A stretch of DNA of 52,736 nt from the NCBI GenBank assembly GCA_028532905.1, contig JAQQAM010000085.1, positions 1 to 52,736 on the forward strand. The letters run 5' to 3'. A model generated the notes under the pieces. It saw only the letters and a program-made list of their open reading frames with translations. It made no database searches and had not been told where the DNA came from. The position numbers and the translations under genes were made by a program. The stretch comes from Spirochaetales bacterium (GTDB lineage: Bacteria > Spirochaetota > Spirochaetia > DSM-2461). Below are positions 41,455 to 51,323 of this stretch, in pieces. Position 1 is the stretch's first letter. Every line of letters begins with the position of its first letter.

Positions 41455-43220
41455 GTCTGGTTAATCCTGAAATGAAACTCAAATTTAGCCCCCTGTCCCT
41501 CTTTCGTTTGAATCTTCAGAATCCCTCCGTTCCTCTCGGCACGATTCATTAATCCCTGAAGACCGAAACCGTTTTTCATGGCCTCTTTCAGTATGAATCC
41601 CTTTCCATTGTCTTTGTAGATAAAGGAAACCTTTTGAGACTCTATCTTCATGGAAACTTTGACTTTTGAAGCATTGGAGTGTTTCATCGTATTGGACACC
41701 ATCTCCTGAATGATCCTCTCCAGATTATAGAGAAGTTCTGAATCCAGCAGAGACAGCTCTTCCGACCCGGGGAGGTCTGCCGAGAGCTTTATATCCTTTA
41801 ATTCCAGACGCTCCCGGATATCCTTTTCAACATACAAGTTGAGCTCCTGCCTGGGCTTCATATCTTCCTTGCCGGCTTTCAGAATCTGATTCAGATCCTC
41901 TATGCCCATCATTGTGTTCTTCTCGATCCGTTCAAAGGTTTCAGTCAGAACCTCCGAGTCTCCAATTTCAAAGGCATTTCTGGCCACATGGTTGCTGATA
42001 TTAATGCTGGTGAGCCGCGCTCCCAGGGAGTCATGAAGATCTCCGTAGAGCCTCTCCTTCTCTTCAATAATTCTCAGCCGGACATTTTCCTTCTGAAGCT
42101 TGATGATTGCTTTGGTCCTCTTGTCCACCTTCTCTTCCAGCTTCTGGGAAGACTCTTCACTGATATCGGTGAGTCTGTTGAACAGGCGGGCCATCAGATT
42201 GAACTCCTTGATCTTCAAAGGCTGGATACGGGCGGAAAGGTCTCCCTGTTCATACCGGCTTAAAGTGGAAATGATATCCTCCAGGGGAGCGGTTACCAGA
42301 TAGCGGGTAAAAAAGGTGATCAGGATTCCCATCAGAAAGATCAGGATCAGATCCATAAAGATAATATACAAAATGGTCTGATGAGAGAATTTCATGATCT
42401 CCCCATAGGGGATAAACAGCAGCATGGACCAGCCGGTCATCCTGTTGACCCGGTTGGTGATCATATACCTGTCGCCGAAAATATCATCTATCACAAATCC
42501 GTCGATGTAGCTCTGATACTCGGGGTAGGAGAACATTTCCAGCTCTGTTATTTTTTTACTGGTCGGAGTGAACTGATTCACCAGAATCTCACCACTCTGA
42601 TCCAGAAGGATGATCCGCCCCCCCATGGGCACCTTAAGGGAATTGACAACGTTCTCCAGGCCGTAGAGGATCAGGTCCAGGCCGATCACACCCACAAGAT
42701 TACCCTTGTTGTAAACCGGCTTGGCGGCAGTAATTCCCAGGGCTTCAATGCTGGCGTAGACATAGGGAGACGTCAGCCCGTAATCCTGAGTCTCCGCTGC
42801 CAGCCTGTACCAGGGCCGGATTCGGGGATCATAATCTTCCGGAAATTCGGGCATGTTATCGGTAAATCCTTCACCCATCCCCCATTCGAACATCCGGCCG
42901 TCACTGGTCCCCAGGTAGATTGCCCGGACATTCTTGTTTCTGACAAAAACATTACTGATAAACAGTTCGGACATGTCTTCTACATCCACTTCCCGGACGG
43001 CCCGCAGAGTTGACATGGAACCGACGATGGCCTCAATTTCATCAAATATGATATCCAGCTGGGAATCGGCACTTTCCAGAATAAGCTTTGAGGTCCTCTG
43101 GGCATTGTCCAGTGAAAAATCTCTTAACAGTATGTAGTTGAAAAACAGCAGAATCGTGAGAAAAAAGAAGAGGATCGAAATGATATAAAATGTGTTTTTT
43201 CCCTGGATAGACGAAAACAT
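41451..43220 (-). CDS. dCache-HAMP sensor histidine kinase (HisKA_3 type)
   Basis: 589 residues. TM1 is about 10-30 and TM2 about 283-305. The outside part is a double Cache sensor with YDPRIRPWYRLAAE and GVIGLDLIL, the domain type that commonly binds amino acids or carboxylates. HAMP (about 305-355) and a coiled coil follow. The phospho-acceptor His396 is in YGDLHDSLGARLTSI, and the ATPase domain has SNTMKHSNASKV and DNGKGF, then GFGLQGLMNRAE. Pairs with the LuxR-type regulator. Given the neighbouring symporter, racemase and dehydrogenase, glutamate, aspartate or a dicarboxylate is the likely signal (inference). Confidence 0.94.
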   Translation of the reverse strand: MFSSIQGKNTFYIISILFFFLTILLFFNYILLRDFSLDNAQRTSKLILESADSQLDIIFDEIEAIVGSMSTLRAVREVDVEDMSELFISNVFVRNKNVRAIYLGTSDGRMFEWGMGEGFTDNMPEFPEDYDPRIRPWYRLAAETQDYGLTSPYVYASIEALGITAAKPVYNKGNLVGVIGLDLILYGLENVVNSLKVPMGGRIILLDQSGEILVNQFTPTSKKITELEMFSYPEYQSYIDGFVIDDIFGDRYMITNRVNRMTGWSMLLFIPYGEIMKFSHQTILYIIFMDLILIFLMGILITFFTRYLVTAPLEDIISTLSRYEQGDLSARIQPLKIKEFNLMARLFNRLTDISEESSQKLEEKVDKRTKAIIKLQKENVRLRIIEEKERLYGDLHDSLGARLTSINISNHVARNAFEIGDSEVLTETFERIEKNTMMGIEDLNQILKAGKEDMKPRQELNLYVEKDIRERLELKDIKLSADLPGSEELSLLDSELLYNLERIIQEMVSNTMKHSNASKVKVSMKIESQKVSFIYKDNGKGFILKEAMKNGFGLQGLMNRAERNGGILKIQTKEGQGAKFEFHFRINQT

Positions 43221-43275
43221 AACGTATTGAAGATTCCTCTGTTTAATTATGACTCACTATATCATCAGATTATCA

Positions 43276-44073
43276 TTATAATCTTACTTTCAACAGTTTT
43301 TCCGGAGCCGCCTCGTTCACCAGTGCCCTGGCCAGGACTTCCATGGGGTTGAGCAGAGGTATTCCCCGGAATGTTTTTTCCGGCAGAACAAGAGGAAGCT
43401 CCGTACAGGCCAGTATAATCAGCTCCGCCCCCAGACCGGCCAGTGCCCGGGCCTCCTGCTTCAACGCGTTACCGGCTTCGGGTGTCACTTCCGGATGAGC
43501 CTTGAGGCCCCACTCTCTGTTATAGATGATTTCATGGGTTCTTTTCTGACCGTCCGGTTCCAGGACAGTGAAACCTGCCTCCTTAAGGGGATCGCTGTAG
43601 ATTCTCTCAGCACTGGTCCCTTCTGTAGACAGGATGCCGATTGATGCTCCAGGCCGCAGTGACTCTGAGACAGACTGCAGGGTTTCATCAATCATATTCA
43701 GGATTGTTAATCCCGGTGCTCCGGTTTCTGCCGGTCCGGAAAGCGGATCAGCCTCCAGTTTTTCCAGAAACAGATTCCAGATGGAACCGGCATGAAAGGT
43801 GTTGCAGGCGATGCCCGCAACGGCTGGCTGATTTAAATCCCGGCAGACAGAATAGGCTGCCCTGATGGAGGCAGCCATTCCCATAGCCGGCAGATCCGGT
43901 CTGCCGGCCTTTAGCGAATCAGTACGATCGGGAATATCTGCTGAAAAACTCATGTGTATGGTCTTCAGAAAATCCTGATCCTGACGGGCTTTGGTATTAT
44001 CAATAACCAATCGGTGAAGAATCAGGCCGGCAGCCGGCCCGACTCCTCCGCCGATAATAAGGGTTTTTTCCAT
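43276..44073 (-). CDS. aspartate/glutamate racemase family protein
   Basis: 265 residues. Both catalytic cysteines of the Asp/Glu racemase family are present: Cys90 in GIACNTFHA and Cys223 in LIILACTELPLVL. The N-terminus LIIGGGVGPAAGLILH is typical for aspartate racemase (YgeA type). It interconverts D- and L-forms of an acidic amino acid without cofactor. It follows the symporter gene after three bases and precedes the sensor kinase, placing it in an uptake-and-use pathway for D- or L-aspartate or glutamate. YgeA itself prefers other amino acids, so substrate is not certain. Confidence 0.88.
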   Translation of the reverse strand: MEKTLIIGGGVGPAAGLILHRLVIDNTKARQDQDFLKTIHMSFSADIPDRTDSLKAGRPDLPAMGMAASIRAAYSVCRDLNQPAVAGIACNTFHAGSIWNLFLEKLEADPLSGPAETGAPGLTILNMIDETLQSVSESLRPGASIGILSTEGTSAERIYSDPLKEAGFTVLEPDGQKRTHEIIYNREWGLKAHPEVTPEAGNALKQEARALAGLGAELIILACTELPLVLPEKTFRGIPLLNPMEVLARALVNEAAPEKLLKVRL

Positions 44074-44076
44074 GAA

Positions 44077-45399
44077 TCAGATGGCTGAGTTTGACTCGGG
44101 TTCCAGATTTTTCTTTCCGTTCAGCACATCCAGATCCACCTGTTTTTCGCTTTTGGCAACAACCAGGGTTCCGGTCATATCACCGGTGACATTCACACAG
44201 GTTCTACCCATATCCAGGATCGCATCGATACCGAGGATCATGGCATAGGCTGCGGCCACAGGGGTTCCGGCTTCAACAGGCAGGCCGATGGAATTGAGAA
44301 CCATCAGAAGCATAATGGCACCGGCACCGGGGACACCGGCTGTACCGATGGAGGCCAGAACGGCTGTGAGAATAACTGTCAGCTGCTGACCGAGAGTCAG
44401 AGGCATACCGATGGCAAATCCGATAAAGATGGCACACACACCCTGATAGATGGCTGTTCCGTCCATATTGATGGTGGCTCCCAGAGGCAGGGTAAAGGAG
44501 TAGACATTTTTATGAACACCGAATTTCTCTTCAGCGGCTTTCATGGTTACAGGAAGTGTTCCAGAGGAACTTCTTGTTACAAGAGCTGTAATCATGGGAG
44601 TTCTGGCACCCTTGAAAAAGGTAATGGGATTCACTTTGGAAATAATCAGAATGACAGTGTATACAATCGCCACATGCAGGATATACCCCAGGAAGGCGGC
44701 AAGTGTCACGGTTCCCAGAGGACCCACAGCCTTGGCGCCCTGGCTTCCGAACACAACAGCGATCAGAGCAAATACACCAATAGGTGCATACTGCAGAACA
44801 CCCCGGACAATCAGGTACATGGCTTCTGCCAGACCATCGAATACTTTAAAGAGCATTTCACCGCTGCTTTGAATCCGTTCATCCTTACTCTGTCTCAGAT
44901 AGGATATGGCAATACCCAGAATAATGGCAAAGAAGATTGTTGGCAGAACAGCGCCGCTGGCAACTGAGCCAAAGGGGTTCTTGGGAATAATGGCAATCAG
45001 TGTATCTGCCAGACTGGGTTTGGAGAGCTCTTTTCCGGCTACATCCGCAACGGCTCCCAGTTCCAGACCCATACCGGGTTTGAACAGGTTCCCCATCAAT
45101 AAACCCACACCTACGGCAAAAGCAGAGGTGATCAGATAAAAGGCAAGGATCTTCACACCGATTTTTCCCAGTGTGGACGGATTGATACTGGATGCACCCA
45201 CAACAAGAGTTGCAAGAACAACAGGCATAACAATCATCTTAAGCAGATTGACGAGAATAGAACCAAAGGGCTTCATCCAGGCAACGCTCGGTCCAAAGAT
45301 GATACCCACTACAGCACCGGCAACAAGACCGATCAGAATTCGAATTAGCAGATTTGATTTGAAATACCAGTCTAACGGCTTTCTCTTTTCAGAACTCAT
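44077..45399 (-). CDS. dicarboxylate/amino acid:cation symporter (DctA/GltP family)
   Basis: 440 residues with eight membrane helices and two hairpin loops. Family marks are [15 protein letters not shown]-type serine-rich loop ([17 protein letters not shown]), [39 protein letters not shown] and [14 protein letters not shown]. It imports glutamate, aspartate or C4-dicarboxylates with Na+ or H+. The ATG at 45399 is chosen because GGGGGA lies five bases upstream; the TTG at 45411 is part of that site. First gene of the minus-strand glutamate/aspartate cluster. Confidence 0.95.
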   Translation of the reverse strand: MSSEKRKPLDWYFKSNLLIRILIGLVAGAVVGIIFGPSVAWMKPFGSILVNLLKMIVMPVVLATLVVGASSINPSTLGKIGVKILAFYLITSAFAVGVGLLMGNLFKPGMGLELGAVADVAGKELSKPSLADTLIAIIPKNPFGSVASGAVLPTIFFAIILGIAISYLRQSKDERIQSSGEMLFKVFDGLAEAMYLIVRGVLQYAPIGVFALIAVVFGSQGAKAVGPLGTVTLAAFLGYILHVAIVYTVILIISKVNPITFFKGARTPMITALVTRSSSGTLPVTMKAAEEKFGVHKNVYSFTLPLGATINMDGTAIYQGVCAIFIGFAIGMPLTLGQQLTVILTAVLASIGTAGVPGAGAIMLLMVLNSIGLPVEAGTPVAAAYAMILGIDAILDMGRTCVNVTGDMTGTLVVAKSEKQVDLDVLNGKKNLEPESNSAI

Positions 45400-45620
45400 A
45401 ATTTCCCCCAAAGTGTTTTAATTAATCACACCATATGAGGATACAGCCGTAAATAGACCATAAGGAGTAGAAAACCTGCACTTATTAAACCCGAGGCCCC
45501 GGCAATCTACATCTTTTGATGAACAGACCTGTAATTCAGCCACACAAAACGGCCGGGGAAGCCCGGGAGCACAGAAAAACAGGATTGCATTTCCCTTCAA
45601 AAAGGAACTATTATTTAAGG

Positions 45621-47198
45621 ATGAAACTGAAGGCGGAACAGATCAGGTATCACTTTATAATCATGCTCCTCTTTTTCCTGTCCATGATTTTTCTGGTCAC
45701 CTACGCCTTCCTGTTCAAATATTTCAAAGAAACAGAACACCAGATCTATGATAGTCATATTGAAAAGCTGCAGGACGATTACCTGATTATGACCGGCGGC
45801 TATACGTCCATTGCCAACCTGATATTCCGGAGCTCCATACAGACCGATGACGTTCTGAATATTCTGGATAAACTGGACAGGGCAACAGAAGAATCTGTAA
45901 AAGATGCATATAGACAAGAGTTGAACGCCGAGCTGGATGATGTGTATGCCGTTATGAAAAGCTACGGCTTCCGGCAGCTCCATTTCCATGACTCCCGGAA
46001 CATAAGCATCTACAGATTTCACAAACCGGAAAAATACGGGGATGATCTGACAGGTATCCGCTACTCTGTGGAATATGTAAATACAAACAGGGAAATGATC
46101 TCCGGTTTTGAAGAAGGGCGTATTTTCAACGGATACAGAAATGTTTATCCCCTCGAGAGAAACAGGAGGCATATCGGTTCTGTTGAACTGAGTATTTCCA
46201 TGGCTGCCATAACACAGCAGATTGAATCCAAGTTCAAACAGGAGTCTCAGTTTATCCTCCTGAAATCAGTTGTTGATAAAAAAGTCTTTGACAGTGAGCA
46301 GGCCAATTACACAGCCTGGTCGGTTGATGATTCCTATGTTCTGGATGTAAATATTTCACCAACCTGCTTTCTGGAGAACACCATAACTCCCGGCGAATCC
46401 GGGCAGATCAGGACGGCCCTGGCCGCAGCCCGGGCAGATGAAGAGCCCTTTTCTCTCCGAATCAGGAATAAAATGAGAAGCAATGTGCTGACCTTTCTTC
46501 CTGTCTATAACTTTGAAAAAGAGGTTGTAGGATTTCTTTTTACCGCAGCCGATGATAAGAGTATCAGGTCACAGACTCAGTCCTTTATGGCAGTGACCAC
46601 AGCCTTTGCCATTCTCATGCTGCTGTCTCTCATTTTTATGTATTACTTTTCAATTACCAACAGAAAAATTCAGAACATGATTCAATACGATCTTCTGACC
46701 AAAGCCTATACCCGCAGACTGATCTTCCAGAAGCTGGAAGAGGAACACCAGAGGTTCCTGAGATACGGGAATACCTATTCGGCCTGCATGATTGATATCG
46801 ACCACTTTAAAAAGATTAATGATCAATACGGGCATCAGACAGGAGATTCCGTGCTGGCGGAACTGTCCCGGATTATAATGAGCCGGATTCGCCAGTCTGA
46901 TGAATTCGGGCGTTACGGAGGAGAGGAATTTCTTCTGCTTATGCCGGAAACAGAGCTGGAAACAGCAGCCCGGGTTATGGAAAATATCAGAGTCATCATA
47001 GAGAAGCACAGCTTCTCTTTAGTGGGGCATATAACCGTCAGTGCAGGGCTGGCTGAAGCAGATTCAAACCTGGAAAAGACAGCCGATCTAGTTGAACAGG
47101 CTGACAGTAATCTCTACACAGCCAAAAAGAAGGGACGGAACAGAGTGTTTCCCTCCCCTGTTTCGGATCAGAATCAGGATCAGAAGAAAACAGTCTAA
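45621..47198 (+). CDS. membrane diguanylate cyclase (periplasmic sensor + GGDEF)
   Basis: About 525 residues. TM1 is near residues 10-33 (FIIMLLFFLSMIFLVTYAFLF) and TM2 near 323-345 (FMAVTTAFAILMLLSLIFMYYF). A roughly 290-residue extracytoplasmic sensor between them shows dCache-like features (LHFHDSRNISIYRFHKP, GYRNVYPL). The GGDEF domain has DLLTKAYTRRLIF, MIDIDHFKKINDQYGHQTGD and active RYGGEEF. Arg-Gln-Ser-Asp five residues before it is an RxxD inhibition site. It makes cyclic di-GMP in response to an outside ligand. The start is set at the ATG at 45621; the upstream in-frame 35 residues look non-coding. It is divergent from the symporter gene. Confidence 0.88.
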   Translation: MKLKAEQIRYHFIIMLLFFLSMIFLVTYAFLFKYFKETEHQIYDSHIEKLQDDYLIMTGGYTSIANLIFRSSIQTDDVLNILDKLDRATEESVKDAYRQELNAELDDVYAVMKSYGFRQLHFHDSRNISIYRFHKPEKYGDDLTGIRYSVEYVNTNREMISGFEEGRIFNGYRNVYPLERNRRHIGSVELSISMAAITQQIESKFKQESQFILLKSVVDKKVFDSEQANYTAWSVDDSYVLDVNISPTCFLENTITPGESGQIRTALAAARADEEPFSLRIRNKMRSNVLTFLPVYNFEKEVVGFLFTAADDKSIRSQTQSFMAVTTAFAILMLLSLIFMYYFSITNRKIQNMIQYDLLTKAYTRRLIFQKLEEEHQRFLRYGNTYSACMIDIDHFKKINDQYGHQTGDSVLAELSRIIMSRIRQSDEFGRYGGEEFLLLMPETELETAARVMENIRVIIEKHSFSLVGHITVSAGLAEADSNLEKTADLVEQADSNLYTAKKKGRNRVFPSPVSDQNQDQKKTV

Positions 47199-47216
47199 CG
47201 CAAAAAGCCTCTCTGC

Positions 47217-47248
47217 AAAAAAAGGGGCTGCCTCCGCAAGACAGCCCC
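47217..47248 (-). terminator. rho-independent terminator of trpB
   Basis: On the minus strand GGGGCTG (47248-47242) pairs with CAGCCCC (47230-47224) around an 11-base loop, followed by seven T (47223-47217). It may also act on the GGDEF gene arriving from the other side. Confidence 0.88.
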
Positions 47249-47271
47249 CCAATCACACTATAGGCACAGAA

Positions 47272-48477
47272 TCAGCCGATTCCATAATCCTTTCCATGGT
47301 TTTCCACGACAAAGTCGATGTCCTTGTCTCCCCTTCCGCTGAGGTTGACGAGTATAGACTGTCTTGGTTTTTCCTGAGCCAGTTTACAGGCATAGGCAAC
47401 GGCATGAGCTGACTCCAGAGCAGGAATAATCCCTTCCAGACGGCTGAGTTCAAAGAATGAATCCAGGCAGTCCTTATCGCTGGCGGTCACATAGTTAACC
47501 CGTCCCAGATCCTTGAGCATGGAATGCTCGGGTCCCACACCGGGGTAATCCAGACCGCTGGCAATGGAGTATACAGGAGCGGGCTCGCCCTTCTCATCCT
47601 GAAGGTTATAGCATTTGAATCCGTGGATCATTCCAGGAGTTCCCTTGGTCATGGTAGCCGCATGGTCTCCCAGATTGAGAGACCGTCCCGAGGGCTCCAC
47701 ACCGTAAATTTCACACTCTTCATCTTCAATATAGGCAGAAAACAGACCCATGGCATTGGAACCGCCGCCTACACAGGCAACCACATTGTCAGGGTGTTCA
47801 CCGGTCATGTCATAGTACTGCTCTTTGGCTTCCACACCCACAACCATCTGAAAATCTCTTACCATCATGGGGAAGGGATGGGGTCCGACAACCGAGCCGA
47901 TGCAGTAGATTGTGTTGACAGGATCCTGCAGGTACGCGCCGAATGCTGAGTCCACCGCTTCCTTCAGAGTTTTCAGTCCAAAGGATACTGGAACGACCTT
48001 GGCTCCCAGGATTTCCATTCTGACCACATTGGGATGCTCTTTGGCAATGTCCACTTCACCCATATGGATTTCACATTCCAGACCGAAGTAGGCTGCTGCT
48101 GTTGCCAGGGCCACACCATGCTGTCCGGCACCCGTTTCGGCAATCAGTTTTTTCTTTCCCAGATATTTGGCCAGAAGCGCCTCACCCATACAGTGGTTGA
48201 GTTTATGGGCCCCTGTATGGTTCAGATCTTCCCGCTTCAGGTAGATTCTGCCTCCGTATTTTTCACTGAGGGTCTTTGCATAGTACACAGGAGTGGGTCT
48301 TCCCTGAAAATGCTTTCTGATTGATCTCAACTCTGTGATGAAATCATGCGATTTGCTGATGGAGTAGTAGGCATCAGTGATTTTATCCATCTCCACCCGA
48401 AGTTCGGGGGGAATGAATGATCCGCCGTATTCTCCGAAATTACCTTTCTCGTCGGGGTTGATTTTAAAGTATCCCAT
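47272..48477 (-). CDS. trpB: tryptophan synthase beta chain, stand-alone
   Basis: 401 residues of the main TrpB1 type. Key segments are [27 protein letters not shown] and [15 protein letters not shown] with PLP-binding Lys92. Then [37 protein letters not shown] (PLP phosphate) and [10 protein letters not shown], with [15 protein letters not shown] and [19 protein letters not shown] near the end. It joins indole and serine into tryptophan. No trpA lies beside it and no other trp gene is in the window; the gene has its own terminator. Alone it could salvage indole, or trpA may lie elsewhere. The gap to the flavodoxin gene shows nothing notable. Confidence 0.95.
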   Translation of the reverse strand: MGYFKINPDEKGNFGEYGGSFIPPELRVEMDKITDAYYSISKSHDFITELRSIRKHFQGRPTPVYYAKTLSEKYGGRIYLKREDLNHTGAHKLNHCMGEALLAKYLGKKKLIAETGAGQHGVALATAAAYFGLECEIHMGEVDIAKEHPNVVRMEILGAKVVPVSFGLKTLKEAVDSAFGAYLQDPVNTIYCIGSVVGPHPFPMMVRDFQMVVGVEAKEQYYDMTGEHPDNVVACVGGGSNAMGLFSAYIEDEECEIYGVEPSGRSLNLGDHAATMTKGTPGMIHGFKCYNLQDEKGEPAPVYSIASGLDYPGVGPEHSMLKDLGRVNYVTASDKDCLDSFFELSRLEGIIPALESAHAVAYACKLAQEKPRQSILVNLSGRGDKDIDFVVENHGKDYGIG

Positions 48478-48576
48478 TCTGTGTTCCTTTCCTGTATTTT
48501 TTAGTGAGTATGGGGAATTGTAACTGTTTCTATGAATAGAAGCAAGCTTTTTCTTTATAAATAATATGAGGCCGGA

Positions 48577-49122
48577 TTAACCTTCTATCTCCCAGCTTTC
48601 CAGCTGGCTCCTGTACTGCTCTTCCGGAGCGGTTTTGCCGGGAGAGGCACCATGAAGAGCCAGAGTTCCCGCCACGGTTCCACCGGCATTTTCCACTCTT
48701 CCTTTCAGATATTCCAGAACTCCCGGTGCCGAACCTAATTTGGGATCGGCCTGAAAGAGATACAGATAGACCCGTTTATCTTTCAGATCCGCTTTATCCA
48801 GAAAGGCATTAACCGCCGGTGTGCCGTTGCCGGCCCAGACAGGACTGCCCAGAACCAGCAGCTCCTTATCCCGGCACTGTGCCCAGGGATCTCCCTCCAG
48901 TCCGACCCTCTTCTTCCGTGAGGCCATATAACCGGATCGGAGAAAACCTGTTTTTCGCTCAGGTGTCAGCTCAATCAGCTCCGCTTCGAGACGCCTGGCC
49001 AGAAGGGCTGCGGCTCCTTTTGTGCTCCCGTTCCGGGAGAAATAGATCACTGCTTTGTTACTCATATCCCTAAAAATGAGCGAATTTTCAGTAAATTTCA
49101 AATAAATTCCCTTTTCCGGCAT
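48577..49122 (-). CDS. flavodoxin-fold protein
   Basis: Up to 181 residues. VIYFSRNGSTKGAAALLARRL is the FMN phosphate loop and helix. LLVLGSPVWAGNGTPAVNAFLDK and KRVYLYLFQADPK follow the flavodoxin fold. It is likely a small electron carrier or flavin reductase partner. The ATG at 49122 has AAGGAAAG at a good distance; the ATG at 49065, where the fold begins, has AGGGAT too close. The 19 extra residues are of no known type. It is divergent from the YtrA-like ABC operon. Confidence 0.82.
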   Translation of the reverse strand: MPEKGIYLKFTENSLIFRDMSNKAVIYFSRNGSTKGAAALLARRLEAELIELTPERKTGFLRSGYMASRKKRVGLEGDPWAQCRDKELLVLGSPVWAGNGTPAVNAFLDKADLKDKRVYLYLFQADPKLGSAPGVLEYLKGRVENAGGTVAGTLALHGASPGKTAPEEQYRSQLESWEIEG

Positions 49123-49152
49123 TGACTTTCCTTCTATCTGGACTTACTTTAA

Positions 49153-49178
49153 TAGTGTATTACTTTGGTAGTACACTA
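49153..49178. promoter_or_regulatory. 26-bp operator of the YtrA-type GntR regulator
   Basis: TAGTGTATTAC-TTTG-GTAGTACACTA is an inverted repeat with ten of eleven arm bases matching; the outer 7-bp arms are perfect. It lies 33 bases before the ABC ATPase start, in the divergent gap. YtrA-type GntR regulators bind operators of this general type. Confidence 0.65.
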
Positions 49179-49210
49179 ATATTGCAATAAAATTACAGAA
49201 GGAGAAAACA

Positions 49211-50038
49211 TTGAAAACTGTAATAGACATAGAAAACATGATCTTCGGCTATGGAAAAGAGCCCCTGTTTGATGAACTGAATCTGAATGTCACTCCCGGA
49301 CTCTACGGACTGCTGGGGAAAAACGGAGCCGGAAAATCCACTCTGCTCAAAATCATTTCCGGACAGCTCTATCCCCATGGAGGCAGCTGTCTGACCCTGG
49401 GTGAGAATCCGGGAGACAGAACACCCTCCCTCCTTTCCCGGCTCTACTATCTGCCCGAGGATATATATGTTCCCGAGATAAAGGGCAGCAGATATGTGGA
49501 GCTTAATGCCCCGTTCTACCCTGATTTCGACCATAAGGCATTCAGACGGTCTCTGGAACTCTTTGAGGTAACAGACAACAAAAAGCTGAACACCCTCTCC
49601 TACGGGCAGAAGAAGAAATTTCTTATTGCCTTTGCCGTGGCAACGAACTGCCCCCTCATCCTTCTGGATGAGCCCACCAACGGACTGGATATTCCTTCCA
49701 AGAGTCAGTTCCGCCAGGTGGCTGCGAGCATGGATCTGGAACGGTGCGCCGTCATTATTTCGACCCATCAAGTCAGGGATATGGAGATGCTCATAGACCC
49801 CATCATCATAGTGGACAAGGGAAAAATCATCATGAATAAAAGTATGGATGAGATTATGAACAGCTGCCATATCGAGTTTCAGGAAGAGGATCCTGCCGGT
49901 TCAGATGCCGTTTACTGGGAAAAGGTTCTGGGAGGATACACAGTGGTCAAAAGAGGCCCCTCAGAGGATGCCCGGAATATGGATCTGGAATTTCTGTTCA
50001 ATCTGACCATTGCCAAAGGACCTGCCGCACTGGACTGA
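49211..50038 (+). CDS. ABC transporter ATP-binding protein (YtrB-like)
   Basis: 275 residues. Walker A GKNGAGKST, Q-loop region YYLPEDIYVPE, signature LSYGQKKK, Walker B LILLDEPTNGLD and H-loop STHQ are all present. It belongs to the group of ATPases tied to YtrA-type regulators and export-type ABC systems. It starts with TTG at 49211, with GAAGGAGA seven bases upstream. First gene of an operon with a six-helix membrane partner, a GntR regulator and a DUF2807 protein. Confidence 0.93.
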   Translation: MKTVIDIENMIFGYGKEPLFDELNLNVTPGLYGLLGKNGAGKSTLLKIISGQLYPHGGSCLTLGENPGDRTPSLLSRLYYLPEDIYVPEIKGSRYVELNAPFYPDFDHKAFRRSLELFEVTDNKKLNTLSYGQKKKFLIAFAVATNCPLILLDEPTNGLDIPSKSQFRQVAASMDLERCAVIISTHQVRDMEMLIDPIIIVDKGKIIMNKSMDEIMNSCHIEFQEEDPAGSDAVYWEKVLGGYTVVKRGPSEDARNMDLEFLFNLTIAKGPAALD

Positions 50039-50096
50039 TAATCACTGGAAACGGATTCCGGTTACGGAAGGAATATGAGGATATAAGGAAAACGAA

Positions 50097-50891
50097 ATGA
50101 ATATTGAGAATACATTCAATCCAAAGAGATTTATGCTGCTTTTTAAAAAGGACCTGATCCAGGGATACAGGCCCCTGCTGATAACCCTGGCAGCCGCCGT
50201 GGGAGCAACCTTCTTTCTGCTGCTGGTATCCACACCCGGAGAAGTCAGCCAGGAAGTTCATATGGGTCTGTTCACTCCCATGCTCTGGGCAGGGGGACTG
50301 ATTTTCACCAGTCTGATCTTCAAAGAGGCTCACGCCCTGAATCAGATACACGGATGGCTTATGACACCGGCCTCCAGACTGGAAAAATATCTGCAGAAAC
50401 TGCTCCTGACAACTGTCTTTTTCACCCTTGCCCTGATTGTTACTTTTTTTACGGCCAGTGCCCTGAACACTCTGGTGTATCTGCTGTTCTTCAGTCAGCG
50501 GCCTCCCCTGTTCAACCCATTCCAGTCCTGGGTATGGATTAACATAGGGCACTATATGATTGTGCAGTCCATCTTTTTTCTGGGGGCCGCCTGGTTCAGA
50601 AAATTCAACTTTGTCAAGACTGTCCTGACCCTGAATGTTCTTCAGATTGCGGCGGCTCTGGTGCTGGGACTGATAGCCGGTCTGGTGTACTGGACACCCA
50701 TCCGGGAAGCATCCCACGGAAATGCCGCCTGGTTTATGGAAGCCGGACAGATTCTGACTCTCCGCTTTACATCGGTCAATCCGGCGCTCATCACCATTGG
50801 TAAAGTCGTCTATTTCGGCCTGCTGGCTCCCTTCTTCTGGATTGTGTCCTGGCTGCGGATGAAAGAGATCGAGGTAAAAGATGGAATTTAA
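50097..50891 (+). CDS. ABC transporter membrane subunit (YtrC/D-like, six helices)
   Basis: 264 residues with six hydrophobic segments: LLITLAAAVGATFFLLLVS, MLWAGGLIFTSLIFK, LLTTVFFTLALIVTFFTASALNTLVYLLFF, YMIVQSIFFLGAAWF, VLQIAAALVLGLIAGLVY and VVYFGLLAPFFWIVSWL. NQIHGWLMTPASRLEKYLQK after the second segment is a common feature of ABC-2-like permeases in GntR-linked operons. Together with the preceding ATPase it should move an unknown substrate. Its last 11 bases overlap the GntR gene. Confidence 0.85.
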   Translation: MNIENTFNPKRFMLLFKKDLIQGYRPLLITLAAAVGATFFLLLVSTPGEVSQEVHMGLFTPMLWAGGLIFTSLIFKEAHALNQIHGWLMTPASRLEKYLQKLLLTTVFFTLALIVTFFTASALNTLVYLLFFSQRPPLFNPFQSWVWINIGHYMIVQSIFFLGAAWFRKFNFVKTVLTLNVLQIAAALVLGLIAGLVYWTPIREASHGNAAWFMEAGQILTLRFTSVNPALITIGKVVYFGLLAPFFWIVSWLRMKEIEVKDGI

Positions 50892-51279
50892 GGAGAAAAA
50901 GTCAATCTATATGCAGATTGCCGACTACTTCTTTGACAATATCCTGAAAGAGGTCTGGCAGAAGGATGACAAGATTCCTTCCGTCCGGGAGATGGCAGTC
51001 CAGTTGGAAGTGAATCCCAATACAGTCATGAGGGCCTATGCCCATCTGCAGGACAAAGGGGTTATCTACAATAAACGGGGGATAGGATATTTTGTGTCTC
51101 CCCAGGCGGAACATGAGGTTAAAGCCATGAAAAAAGAAGATTTTATGAATACAGCCCTCCCTGAGTTTTACAAAATGGTGAAACTTCTGGGAATTGATTT
51201 TAACGAGTTGAGTGAAGGATACAAAGCCTTTCTGGAAAACCCTTCGGACAAGACCACCAGTCACCAGAGCTCAAAATGA
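50881..51279 (+). CDS. GntR-family regulator, YtrA subfamily
   Basis: 132 residues. The N-terminal winged HTH is KSIYMQIADYFFDNILKEVWQKDDKIPSVREMAVQLEVNPNTVMRAYAHLQDKGVIYNKRGIGYFVS, the GntR pattern. A short two-helix C-terminal dimer region of the YtrA kind follows, not a large ligand domain. It should repress its own operon through the operator at 49153-49178. GAGG in the end of the permease gene serves as ribosome site. Confidence 0.93.
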   Translation: MEFKEKKSIYMQIADYFFDNILKEVWQKDDKIPSVREMAVQLEVNPNTVMRAYAHLQDKGVIYNKRGIGYFVSPQAEHEVKAMKKEDFMNTALPEFYKMVKLLGIDFNELSEGYKAFLENPSDKTTSHQSSK

Positions 51280-51323
51280 GCTTTGGCAGGATAGAGTGAA
51301 CGAAAAGAAGTAGGAGATATAAA

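Noticed and set aside
45516-45620. 35-residue N-terminal extension of the membrane GGDEF protein
   Set aside because: It would put a charged, non-conserved segment before the first membrane helix and has no ribosome site. The start at 45621 is more natural, though its own site is also weak.
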